In this document: positions 17,128 through 25,191 of the stretch, piece after piece
Layout: the number at the start of each line of letters is the position of its first letter
Numbering within the stretch: position 1 is the first letter of the stretch
Assembly (NCBI GenBank): GCA_963797265.1
Contig: CAWCOY010000004.1
Location: 124,001 to 188,000, forward strand
Length of the DNA: 64,000 nt
Source of the DNA: DASUPK01 sp963797265
GTDB lineage: Bacteria; Actinomycetota; Thermoleophilia; Solirubrobacterales; 70-9
Reading direction: 5' to 3'
Translations under genes and position numbers: made by a program
Notes under the pieces: generated by a model
Seen by the model: the letters and a program-made list of their open reading frames with translations, nothing else
The model's database searches: none
What the model was told of the DNA's origin: nothing

Positions 17128-18609
17128 ATGGGCGAGCAGCTCAGCGCCCTCGACGCGACCTTCCTCGAGCTCGAGGAGCTCGATCAGAGCGCCCACATGC
17201 ACATCGGCGGCGTCATGGTGCTGGAGCCTCAACCCGAGGCCGTCCCGCCCCTCGATCAGATCCGGCGTGACGTCATCACCCGCCTGCCCGACCTGCCGAG
17301 GTACACACAGCGCCTCTCCCACCCGCGGACGGGCGGCCTGCACTGGCCCACCTGGGAGCAGGACACGGACTTCCAGGTCGAGCGTCACGTGTTCTCCGCC
17401 GGGCTGCACGCGCCCGGCGGGCGCGACGAGCTCATGGAGTGGGCGGGCGAGTACTTCTCGCAGCGCCTCGACCGGACCAAGCCGCTCTGGGAGATCGCCG
17501 TCCTGGAGCTCTCGGACGGCCGCTGGGCCCTGGTCACCAAGACCCACCACTGCATGATCGATGGGGTCGGCTCGGTCGACCTGGCGACGATCCTGCTGGA
17601 CACCGAGCGCGAGAGGCCCAGGCGATCAGTCAACGGCGCCTTGAACGGCGGGGTTCGGTTCGGGCCGAGCGCTGAGATAGAGACCGTCACCAAGGGTGAG
17701 CCCACCTTCTTGCAGCGCGGCCTCGTCCGGCTCGCCCAGCCCGTCCTGCGCCTCGGGCACGCTGCCGTGCGTGCCGGTGAGTCCGGCCTGCGCGCCACCG
17801 AAGCCGCCGTCGGCGTCGCTTCCCATCCCTCCCGCGCCCGGGACGCCTTCCGGCGCTCGAGGGCCTTCGCGGAGCTGATCGTCCGCGACGAGCTGATCGC
17901 GGCGCCCCACACGAGCCTCAACGAACCGATCGGCGCCAAGCGGACCCTCTCGGTGCTCAGCGTCGAACTGAACGAGCTCAAGCGGATCAAGGACGCCCTC
18001 GGCGGCACCGTCAACGATGTCGTCCTCGCCTCGGCCGCAGGCGGCCTGCGTCAGCTGCTCGAGCATCGCGGCGAGGAGCCGCCCGGCCAGGGGCTGCGGG
18101 CAATGGTGCCGATGAACGTGCGGAACGCGGGCGATCGCCTGGCCATGGGGAACAAGATCTCGTCGCTGTTCGTGCACCTCCCGGTCGCCGCGTCCGACCC
18201 CGCCGAGCGGTACCGCCTCCAGGTCGAGGAGGCCGAGGCCCTGAAGGCGGGGACGCAGCACGAGGGATCGAGCTTCCTGCTCGACCTTGGCAATCACATG
18301 CCCCCCGTCCTGCACAGCTTCGTCGCCCGCTCCCTGTTCGCGACGCGACTCTTCAACGTCACGGTCACCAACGTCCCGGGACCCCAGATCCCCCTCTACT
18401 ACTTCGGCTCGCGGATCGAGGAGATCTGGCCGCTGGTCCCGATCGCCGCGTCGCACGCCATCGGGCTGGCGGTGTTCAGTTATAACGGGACCCTCTACTT
18501 CTGCCTCAACGTCGACCGCGATTCGTGCCGCGATGTGGAAGTCCTCACGCGCGGAATCGAGAACTCGATCGGCGAGCTGCGCGAGCTCGCCGCCGCGGCA
18601 AGGGCCTGA
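17128..18609 (+). CDS. Wax ester synthase / diacylglycerol acyltransferase (WS/DGAT)
   Basis: 493 residues. The enzyme joins fatty acyl-CoA to a long-chain alcohol or diacylglycerol, making wax esters or triacylglycerol. The catalytic motif HHCMIDG (HHxxxDG) is intact. PLWEIAVLE, GTVNDVVLASAAG and NVTVTNVPGPQIPLYYFG are other family blocks. The ATG lies five bases after the ppsA stop, and the next gene starts one base after its own stop. Its place inside a PEP synthase-pyruvate synthase run is unusual. Confidence 0.93.
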   Translation: MGEQLSALDATFLELEELDQSAHMHIGGVMVLEPQPEAVPPLDQIRRDVITRLPDLPRYTQRLSHPRTGGLHWPTWEQDTDFQVERHVFSAGLHAPGGRDELMEWAGEYFSQRLDRTKPLWEIAVLELSDGRWALVTKTHHCMIDGVGSVDLATILLDTERERPRRSVNGALNGGVRFGPSAEIETVTKGEPTFLQRGLVRLAQPVLRLGHAAVRAGESGLRATEAAVGVASHPSRARDAFRRSRAFAELIVRDELIAAPHTSLNEPIGAKRTLSVLSVELNELKRIKDALGGTVNDVVLASAAGGLRQLLEHRGEEPPGQGLRAMVPMNVRNAGDRLAMGNKISSLFVHLPVAASDPAERYRLQVEEAEALKAGTQHEGSSFLLDLGNHMPPVLHSFVARSLFATRLFNVTVTNVPGPQIPLYYFGSRIEEIWPLVPIAASHAIGLAVFSYNGTLYFCLNVDRDSCRDVEVLTRGIENSIGELRELAAAARA

Positions 18610-18610
18610 G

Positions 18611-19192
18611 ATGTTCCAGGTCCGGATCCATGGCAGAGGCGGCCAGGGCGTCGTCACCGCGGCCGAGATGCTCTCGATCGCGGCATTCGAGGACGGTAAG
18701 CACGCCCAGGCGTTTCCCACCTTCGGCTCCGAGCGCACCGGTGCGCCCGTCACCTCGTTCTGCCGGATCGACGAATGGCCGATCCGCGCTCGCGAGCCCG
18801 TCTCGGAGCCGGACGCCTTGATCGTCCAGGACCCGACGCTGCTCCACCAGGTCAAGGTCTTCAGCGGGCTGCGTGAGCATGGCTACGTGCTGATCAACAC
18901 CTCGCGGAGCCTTGGGGATCTCGGGCTCGGCGAGTTCGCCGGGGGCCTGGGCCCCGGTCGCGTCCTCACCCTGCCGGCGAGCGAGATCGCCAGCCGCCGG
19001 CTCGGTCGGCCGCTCCCCAACACCGCCCTGCTTGGCGGCTTCGCGGCGATGACGGGCGTCGTCACCCTGGACGCGGTCGTTCAGGCGATCGGGCAGAAGT
19101 TCTCCGGGGATATCGCGGACGGCAACATGCTCGCGGCAAGCGAGGCACATGAGTTCGTCCAGAGCGAGATCAGCGAGCTGACCCATGCTTAG
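18611..19192 (+). CDS. porG: Pyruvate:ferredoxin oxidoreductase, gamma subunit
   Basis: 193 residues. HGRGGQGVVTAAEMLS at the N-terminus and FGSERTGAPV are marks of the gamma (CoA-proximal) domain of 2-oxoacid:ferredoxin oxidoreductases. Here it is a separate protein, unlike in KorA. The ATG at 18611 lies one base past the wax ester synthase stop, and the end overlaps porA by eight bases. Confidence 0.93.
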   Translation: MFQVRIHGRGGQGVVTAAEMLSIAAFEDGKHAQAFPTFGSERTGAPVTSFCRIDEWPIRAREPVSEPDALIVQDPTLLHQVKVFSGLREHGYVLINTSRSLGDLGLGEFAGGLGPGRVLTLPASEIASRRLGRPLPNTALLGGFAAMTGVVTLDAVVQAIGQKFSGDIADGNMLAASEAHEFVQSEISELTHA

Positions 19193-20438
19193 GCAGGAGG
19201 AGGGGTCCCAGGCCGTGGCCGAGGCCGTTGCCCTCTGCCGTCCCGAGGTGATCAGCGCGTATCCGATCTCGCCGCAGACGCACATCGTCGAGCACCTCTC
19301 AGACATGGTCAGGACCGGCGACCTCTCGCCGTGCGAGTACCTGATGGTGGAGTCTGAGTTCGGCGCCCTCTCGGCGGCGATCGGGGCATCCGCCACGGGT
19401 GCGCGCACGTACACCGCGACGGCCTCCCAGGGCCTCCTCTTCATGGCGGAGGCGCTCTACAACGCCTCGGGACTGGGCCTGCCGATCGTGATGACGATCG
19501 CGAATCGCGCGATCGGCGCCCCGATCAACATCTGGAACGACCACTCGGACTCCATGTCGCAGCGCGACTCGGGCTGGATCCAGCTCTATGCCGAGTCCAA
19601 CCAGGAGGCGCTGGACCTCCACATCCAGGCCTTCCGGATCGCGGAGCAGATCTCGCTGCCGGTGATGGTCTGTATGGACGGCTTCATCCTCACCCACGCG
19701 TACGACGAGGTCGACATTCCCGACCAGAGGAAGGTGGATGCGTTCGTGCCCCCCTTCGAGCCTCGCCAGCTGCTCGATCCGGCCGATCCGGTGACGATCG
19801 GAGCGATGGTCGGTCCCGAGGCCTTCTTCGAGGTCAAGTACCTGGCTCATGCCAAGCAGATGCAGGCCCTCGAGGTGATTCCCGAGGTCGCGCAGCACTT
19901 CGCGATCGATTTCGGGCGACCCTCGGGCGGCCTGGTGCGCCGGTACCGGATCGAGGGCGCGGAGACGATCATCGTCGCGCTCGGCTCGGTGCTGGGGACA
20001 ATCGAGGAGGTCGTCGACGAGATGCGCGACGCCGGCGTCAGGGTGGGCGCGCTCGGGATCAGGTCCTTCCGGCCGTTCCCGCTCGACGAGGTGCGCAACG
20101 CGCTCTCCGGAGCCTGCCGCGTGGTCGTCCTCGAGAAGGCCCTGGCCGCGGGCCGTGGCGGCATCGTCTCCACCGACGTCCACGAGGCGATTGCGGGCGG
20201 GCACGCACGGTGCAGCACAGTGATCGCAGGCCTCGGCGGACGAGCGATCACCCGCGAGTCGCTCCACCGGCTGCTCGAGCAGGCCGGGCGCGACGAGCTC
20301 GAGTCGCTCAACTTCCTCGACCTCGACACCGAATTGGTCCGACGGGAGCTGGTTCGCGAGGGCAACGGCAGGCCCGCCGGCCCACACGCCGAGAACATGC
20401 TTCGCGACCTCGGCGTCGTCGCTGCGGAGGCCCACTGA
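19185..20438 (+). CDS. porA: Pyruvate:ferredoxin oxidoreductase, alpha subunit
   Basis: 417 residues. EEGSQAVAEAVALCRPEVIS, AYPISPQTHIVEHL and ESEFGALSAAIGASATGAR form the pyrimidine-binding half of the TPP site. The stretch NIWNDHSDSMSQRDSGWIQL fits pyruvate/ketoisovalerate-type alpha subunits. It works with PorB and PorG to interconvert pyruvate plus CoA with acetyl-CoA plus CO2, with ferredoxin as carrier. Start and stop both overlap neighbours (eight bases with porG, one base with porB), so production should be stoichiometric. Confidence 0.94.
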   Translation: MLRQEEGSQAVAEAVALCRPEVISAYPISPQTHIVEHLSDMVRTGDLSPCEYLMVESEFGALSAAIGASATGARTYTATASQGLLFMAEALYNASGLGLPIVMTIANRAIGAPINIWNDHSDSMSQRDSGWIQLYAESNQEALDLHIQAFRIAEQISLPVMVCMDGFILTHAYDEVDIPDQRKVDAFVPPFEPRQLLDPADPVTIGAMVGPEAFFEVKYLAHAKQMQALEVIPEVAQHFAIDFGRPSGGLVRRYRIEGAETIIVALGSVLGTIEEVVDEMRDAGVRVGALGIRSFRPFPLDEVRNALSGACRVVVLEKALAAGRGGIVSTDVHEAIAGGHARCSTVIAGLGGRAITRESLHRLLEQAGRDELESLNFLDLDTELVRRELVREGNGRPAGPHAENMLRDLGVVAAEAH

Positions 20439-21502
20439 TGCCCTACCAGGACGTCAAGCTCTACCAGACGGGTACCTATGCAGTCGGCGGCCGCCTGCTC
20501 GATCCTGAGAAGCGCTCGGTGCAGGCGCGGATGGAGCGCTCCAACACCCTCACCTGCGGGCACCGGGCCTGCCAGGGATGCGGGGAGGCGCTCGGCGCCC
20601 GATTCGCGCTCGACTCCGCGATGCGGGCCACGAAGGGCAAGCTGATCGCGGCCAACGCCACGGGCTGCCTCGAGGTCTTCTCCACCCCCTATCCGGAGAG
20701 CTCCTGGCAGCTGCCCTGGATCCATTCGCTGTTCGGGAACGCGCCGGCGGTCAGCACCGGGATCGCCGCCGCCCTGAAGGCTAAGGGCCGCGAGGACATC
20801 CGGGTGATCGGCCAGGGCGGCGACGGCGGAACACTCGACATCGGCTTCGGCTGCCTCTCGGGGATGTTCGAGCGCAACGACGACGTGCTCTTCGTCTGTT
20901 ACGACAACGAGGCCTACATGAACACCGGCGTGCAGCGCTCCGGCGCCACCCCGCCCGCGGCGCGCACGGCCAACACCAAGCCGGTCGGAGACGAGCCCGG
21001 CAACGCCTTCGGCCAGGGCAAGAACGCGCCGCTGATCGCGATGGCGCACGAGATCCCCTACGTCGCGACCGCGACAGTGGCCGAGCTGCGCGACCTCGAG
21101 TACAAGGTCGAGCGGGCGATGCAGTTCCGCGGCGCCCGCTACCTGCACGTCTTCGTCCCCTGCCCGCTCGGCTGGGGCTCCGCCTCCGGCGACACGATCA
21201 AGGTCGCGCGGCTCGCCAAGGAAAGCGGGATCTTCCCCGTCTTCGAGGCCGAGGACGGGGAGGTCGTGGGAGTCTCGAAGATCCGCAAGCAGGTCCCGGT
21301 CACCGACTATCTGAAGCTGCAGAAGCGCTACGCGCACCTCTTCAAGGACCCGCCCCGGACCGACGTGATCGAGGCGATCCAGGCACGGGCCGACGCCAAC
21401 ATCAGGCGCTTCGGCCTGCTCGGCGGGTACGGCTCGCTGCCCGACCTGCTCCACGAGGGCGGTCACGACCTGCTCGCCGATACACCTCACGGGCCGCAGT
21501 GA
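20438..21502 (+). CDS. porB: Pyruvate:ferredoxin oxidoreductase, beta subunit
   Basis: 354 residues. HRACQGCGEALGAR and the Cys in ATGCLEVFST are cluster ligands. The TPP motif runs GQGGDGGTLDIGFGCLSG to YDNEAYMNTGVQRSGATPP, which is the PorB form. The C-terminus ends YGSLPDLLHEGGHDL. The ATG shares its A with the porA stop (TGATG), and its own stop does the same with the next gene. Confidence 0.94.
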   Translation: MPYQDVKLYQTGTYAVGGRLLDPEKRSVQARMERSNTLTCGHRACQGCGEALGARFALDSAMRATKGKLIAANATGCLEVFSTPYPESSWQLPWIHSLFGNAPAVSTGIAAALKAKGREDIRVIGQGGDGGTLDIGFGCLSGMFERNDDVLFVCYDNEAYMNTGVQRSGATPPAARTANTKPVGDEPGNAFGQGKNAPLIAMAHEIPYVATATVAELRDLEYKVERAMQFRGARYLHVFVPCPLGWGSASGDTIKVARLAKESGIFPVFEAEDGEVVGVSKIRKQVPVTDYLKLQKRYAHLFKDPPRTDVIEAIQARADANIRRFGLLGGYGSLPDLLHEGGHDLLADTPHGPQ

Positions 21503-23166
21503 TGGCGCCCTCGAACGGAAACGGGAAGCCGTTCGCGATCACGCTCGACGTTGGCTCGAGCCTGGCGAACAAGACCGGCAGCTGGCGGACCGAGCGAGCC
21601 CAGTACGTCGACCGCCTCCCGCCCTGCAATCACGCCTGCCCGGCCGGCGAGAACTGCCAGGCCTGGCTGTATGAGGCCGAGGAGGGCGGCGAGGGCTACG
21701 AGCGCGCCTGGCGGAAGATCGTCGAGGACAACCCCTTCCCCGCGATCATGGGCCGGGTCTGTTACCACCCGTGCGAGTCCTCCTGCAACCGCGGGGAGCT
21801 CGACGAGGCGGTCGGGATCCACTCCGTCGAGCGCTTCATCGGCGACGAGGCGATCAAGCAGGGCTGGTCCTTCGATCCCCCCGCCGAGTCGTCCGGCAAG
21901 CACGTGCTGGTGGTAGGCGCCGGGCCCTCTGGCCTCTCCGCCGCGTATCACCTCCGCCGCCTCGGGCACCAGGTGACGATCCACGAGGCCGGCCCGATGG
22001 CCGGCGGCATGATGCGCTTCGGCATTCCCAAGTACCGGCTGCCGCGCGAGGTGCTCGACGCCGAGGTCGACCGGATCCTGGCGATGGGAGTGGAACTCGA
22101 GCTCAACCGCAAGGTGACCAACATCGAGGAGTCGATGAAGGAGGGCGGCTTCGAAGCGGGCTTCCTCGCGGTCGGCGCCCACATCGGCAAGCGTGCCTAC
22201 ATCCCGGCCGGCGAGGCCGCGCGCATCCTCGACGCCGTCTCGATGCTCGAGCAGATGGAGTCCGAGGGGAAGCCCCTGCTCGGCCGCCGGGTGGTCGTCT
22301 ACGGGGGTGGGAACACGGCGATGGATGCGGCGCGGACGGCGAAGCGCCTCGGCGCCACCGATGCGGTGGTCGTCTACCGCCGCAACCGCGACCGGATGCC
22401 CGCCCACGAGTTCGAGGTCGCCGAGGCCGAGGAGGAGGGCGTGATGATGCGCTGGCTCGAGACCATCAAGCAGGTCGAGGGCCACACCATCACGGTCGAG
22501 AAGATGGAGCTCGACGAGTCCGGCTTCCCCCAGCCCACCGGCGAGCTCGAAGAGCTCGAGGCGGACTCCGTGATCCTGGCACTCGGCCAGGAGGCGGACC
22601 TCTCGCTGCTCGAAGGTGTCACCGGCGTGGAGGTTGAAGACGGTGTCGTGACGGTGGGGCCGAACATGATGACCGGGCACGAGGGCGTCTTCGCGGGCGG
22701 CGACATGGTCCCCGCCGAGCGAACCGTCACCGTCGGGGTCGGCCACGGCAAGAAGGCGGCCCGCCACATCGACGCCTGGCTGCGTGGGCAAAGCTACGAG
22801 CCCGGCCCGAAGCACGAGGTGATCAGCTTCGATCAGCTCAACACCTGGTACTACGCAGATGCCCCGCGCTCGGTCCAGCCCGAGCTCGAGATCGAGCGCC
22901 GCCGCTCGACCTTCGACGAGGTCGTCGGCGGCCTCGATGATTCGAACGCGCTCTACGAAGCTCGGCGCTGCATGTCCTGCGGCAACTGCTTCTCCTGCGA
23001 CAACTGCTTCGGCGTCTGCCCCGACAACGCGGTGCTGAAGCTCTCGGAGGCCGCGGAGGCGAACGTGAACGGCTACGAGATCGACCTCGACTTCTGCAAG
23101 GGCTGCCGCCTGTGCGTCGAGGAATGCCCCTGTGGCGCGATCGAGATGGTTCCCGAGAAGATCTGA
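21502..23166 (+). CDS. NAD(P)-binding GltD-like flavoprotein fused to a 2[4Fe-4S] ferredoxin domain
   Basis: 554 residues. The N-terminal iron-sulfur domain (CNHACPAGENCQ, CYHPCESSCNRG) and the FAD and NAD(P) folds (GAGPSGLSAAYHL; YGGGNTAMDAARTAKRLGA) are those of the glutamate synthase small subunit family. The last 80 residues are a two-cluster ferredoxin (CMSCGNCFSCDNC and CKGCRLCVEECPCG) as in PorD. No glutamate synthase large subunit is nearby. The gene overlaps porB by one base, so it most likely links NAD(P)H with the Por ferredoxin site. GTG at 21499 is an alternative start. Confidence 0.9.
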   Translation: MAPSNGNGKPFAITLDVGSSLANKTGSWRTERAQYVDRLPPCNHACPAGENCQAWLYEAEEGGEGYERAWRKIVEDNPFPAIMGRVCYHPCESSCNRGELDEAVGIHSVERFIGDEAIKQGWSFDPPAESSGKHVLVVGAGPSGLSAAYHLRRLGHQVTIHEAGPMAGGMMRFGIPKYRLPREVLDAEVDRILAMGVELELNRKVTNIEESMKEGGFEAGFLAVGAHIGKRAYIPAGEAARILDAVSMLEQMESEGKPLLGRRVVVYGGGNTAMDAARTAKRLGATDAVVVYRRNRDRMPAHEFEVAEAEEEGVMMRWLETIKQVEGHTITVEKMELDESGFPQPTGELEELEADSVILALGQEADLSLLEGVTGVEVEDGVVTVGPNMMTGHEGVFAGGDMVPAERTVTVGVGHGKKAARHIDAWLRGQSYEPGPKHEVISFDQLNTWYYADAPRSVQPELEIERRRSTFDEVVGGLDDSNALYEARRCMSCGNCFSCDNCFGVCPDNAVLKLSEAAEANVNGYEIDLDFCKGCRLCVEECPCGAIEMVPEKI

Positions 23167-23180
23167 GGAAAAGCGCGCGA

Positions 23181-24059
23181 ATGAAACCGAAGGTGCTGAT
23201 CGGCTACGACGGTTCCCCCCAGGGTGACGACGCACTCGGGCTCGGCCGCACCTTCGCCGAGGTGCTTGACGCGAGCCCCGTCGTCACCACCGTGATCTCG
23301 CATCCGCGTGACGGCGTCGATGAAGCCGAGCTCGACGAGGCCGTGACGAAATTCTGCGACCCGCTCTTCGCCAAGGCGCGGGAGCGGATGGACGGCGAGG
23401 TCCGAACGACGTCGATGATCAACGACTCTCCCGCCGCCGGTATCTACGAGGTCACCGATTGGGAGAACCCGGCACTGATCGTGATCGGGTCGACGCGCCA
23501 CGGGAAGCCGGGCCGGGTGCAGGTCGGGACGCTCGGCGGCTCGCTGCTCTCCGGCGTGCACTGCAGCGTCGGCGTAGCCCCACGCGGGTATGCCGAGGGG
23601 AATGGCGGCCTGAGCCGAATCGGCGTCGCGGTGGATGGCTCATCGGAGTCCTGGCGCGCCGTTGCCGCCGCGGGCAACCTGGCCAAGCGGGCGGGCGTGC
23701 CGCTGCGGATCCTCAGCGTCATGGGACAGCCCCATTACGTGCTGGGTGGCTTCTTGTCGCCGCTTGGGCCAGAGGAGTACATCAGGTTCAAGGAGTGGGA
23801 GTGGGAGGGCATCTACGAGAGTGCGACCAAGCGGGTGCCCGAGTTGGTCCCTACCGAGCCGCTGCTTCTGCGCGGCGACCCGGCTGACGCCCTGGCGCAG
23901 GCTTCGGCCGATCTTGACCTACTCGTGCTCGGCTCCCGCGGCTACGGCCCAGTGAAGGGCACGCTGCTCGGCAGCGTCTCGTCCCGCGTCATGGCCGCGG
24001 CCGCCTCTCCCGTGATGGTGGTCCCGCGCGGCGCCGGGGCGAGCCCGCTCGAGGCGTAG
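23181..24059 (+). CDS. Universal stress protein with two Usp domains
   Basis: 292 residues in two Usp domains (about 1-140 and 148-285). Both keep an ATP-site-like motif: GSTRHGKPGRVQVGTLGGS in the first and GSRGYGPVKGTLLGSVSS in the second. Tandem Usp proteins are common in Actinobacteria and often belong to the hypoxia or dormancy response. It follows the por genes at 14 bases on the same strand, so it may be the last gene of that transcript. Confidence 0.92.
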   Translation: MKPKVLIGYDGSPQGDDALGLGRTFAEVLDASPVVTTVISHPRDGVDEAELDEAVTKFCDPLFAKARERMDGEVRTTSMINDSPAAGIYEVTDWENPALIVIGSTRHGKPGRVQVGTLGGSLLSGVHCSVGVAPRGYAEGNGGLSRIGVAVDGSSESWRAVAAAGNLAKRAGVPLRILSVMGQPHYVLGGFLSPLGPEEYIRFKEWEWEGIYESATKRVPELVPTEPLLLRGDPADALAQASADLDLLVLGSRGYGPVKGTLLGSVSSRVMAAAASPVMVVPRGAGASPLEA

Positions 24060-24080
24060 AGGCCGCGCCCGCGGGACGAG

Positions 24081-25187
24081 CTAGGTTCCAGGCGGGTCGG
24101 AGGCCAAGAGCACGGCCCGGACCTGGGTGGCCATCTCGATGTCCTCCCGCGCGCGCAAGACGAGCGCGGCCACCGCGCTGCCAGATGCGCTGATCACGCC
24201 GTCCTCGCTCGGCTCCGCGTTCGCCCGTTCGTCGAGCTCGACACCGAGATGACCAAGGCCGCGGAGAGCGAGCGCGCGAACCTGGGCGGCGTTCTCACCG
24301 ACCCCACCGGTGAAGGCGATCGCATCCAGGCCCTCCAGCGACGCCGTCATCGCGGCTATCTCGGCCCTCAGCCTGTGGACGTAGACGTCGCGGGCGAGGC
24401 TCGCCCGGGGATCGCCGCCGGAGGCCCGCTCGAGGACCGTGCTCATGTCCGCGGTGCCGGCCAGCCCGAGCAGGCCCGACTCGTGCTCGAGAGCCGCGGC
24501 CAGGTCGGCCTCGCTCATCCGCTCTCGCTCGAGCAGCCAGAGGAGCATCCCCGGATCCACCGAGCCGGACCGGGTCGCCATTACCAGCCCCTCGAGCGGG
24601 GTGAACCCCATCGTCGTATCGATCGATCGTCCGTTGGCGATCGCCGCCAGGGAGGCGCCCGCGCCCAAGTGGCAGACCACGAGCCGGCCCGCTCGGTCAC
24701 CGAGCAGCTCGGATGCCCGGCGCGCGGCATAGGAGTGCGAGAGACCATGGAACCCGTAGCGGCGCAGCCCGAAGCGCTCGCGCCAGGCCGAGGGCAGCGC
24801 GTAGGTCGCGGCCTCATCCGGCAGGGTCGCGTGAAAGGCGGTGTCGAAGCAGGCCACGGCCGGCAGATCCGGCAGAGCGGCGCTGATCGCGTCGAGCGCG
24901 GCGAGCGACTTCGGCTGGTGCAGCGGTGCCAGATCCGTCAGCTCCCGCAGGGCGCTCTCGACCTGGGCATCGATCCGGACGGCCTCGCGGAAGCGCTCGC
25001 CGCCGTGGACGATGCGATGCCCAACGGCGTCGGAGACCGGCAGCGTCGCCAGAGCTCGCTCAAGCTCACCCGAGTCGACCACGCCACTCTCGGCCGGCAG
25101 CTCGATCTCCCCGAGGAGCTCGTCGCCCGCGTCGAGCACCCGGAGCTTCAGGCTGCTCGAACCGGCGTTGACGGTAAGGACGCGCAA
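24081..25187 (-). CDS. ackA: Acetate kinase
   Basis: 368 residues. It interconverts acetyl phosphate plus ADP with acetate plus ATP. The start LRVLTVNAGSSSLKLRVL is the phosphate-binding segment. VGHRIVHGGERF, ACFDTAFHATLP, RYGFHGLSHSYAARRA and VCHLGAGASLAAIANGRS are the further ASKHA blocks. It is slightly shorter than the usual 395-400 residues. The start is TTG at 25187, four bases after the phosphoketolase stop. Together the two enzymes turn xylulose 5-phosphate or fructose 6-phosphate into acetate with ATP gain. Confidence 0.95.
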   Translation of the reverse strand: MRVLTVNAGSSSLKLRVLDAGDELLGEIELPAESGVVDSGELERALATLPVSDAVGHRIVHGGERFREAVRIDAQVESALRELTDLAPLHQPKSLAALDAISAALPDLPAVACFDTAFHATLPDEAATYALPSAWRERFGLRRYGFHGLSHSYAARRASELLGDRAGRLVVCHLGAGASLAAIANGRSIDTTMGFTPLEGLVMATRSGSVDPGMLLWLLERERMSEADLAAALEHESGLLGLAGTADMSTVLERASGGDPRASLARDVYVHRLRAEIAAMTASLEGLDAIAFTGGVGENAAQVRALALRGLGHLGVELDERANAEPSEDGVISASGSAVAALVLRAREDIEMATQVRAVLLASDPPGT

Positions 25188-25191
25188 GCGC

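Noticed and set aside
19847..21490. A 547-residue minus-strand frame across porA and porB.
   Set aside because: It is a shadow frame caused by GC-rich codons: Arg/Asp/Val-rich without any domain, antisense to clear por genes.
21487..23235. A 582-residue minus-strand frame across the GltD-like gene.
   Set aside because: It is antisense to a gene with complete FAD, NAD(P) and iron-sulfur motifs; composition is typical of a shadow frame.
24060..24080. Short CCGCG/CGCGG palindrome between the convergent Usp and ackA genes as a terminator.
   Set aside because: The loop is only two bases with no T-run, so it is not convincing in DNA of this composition.
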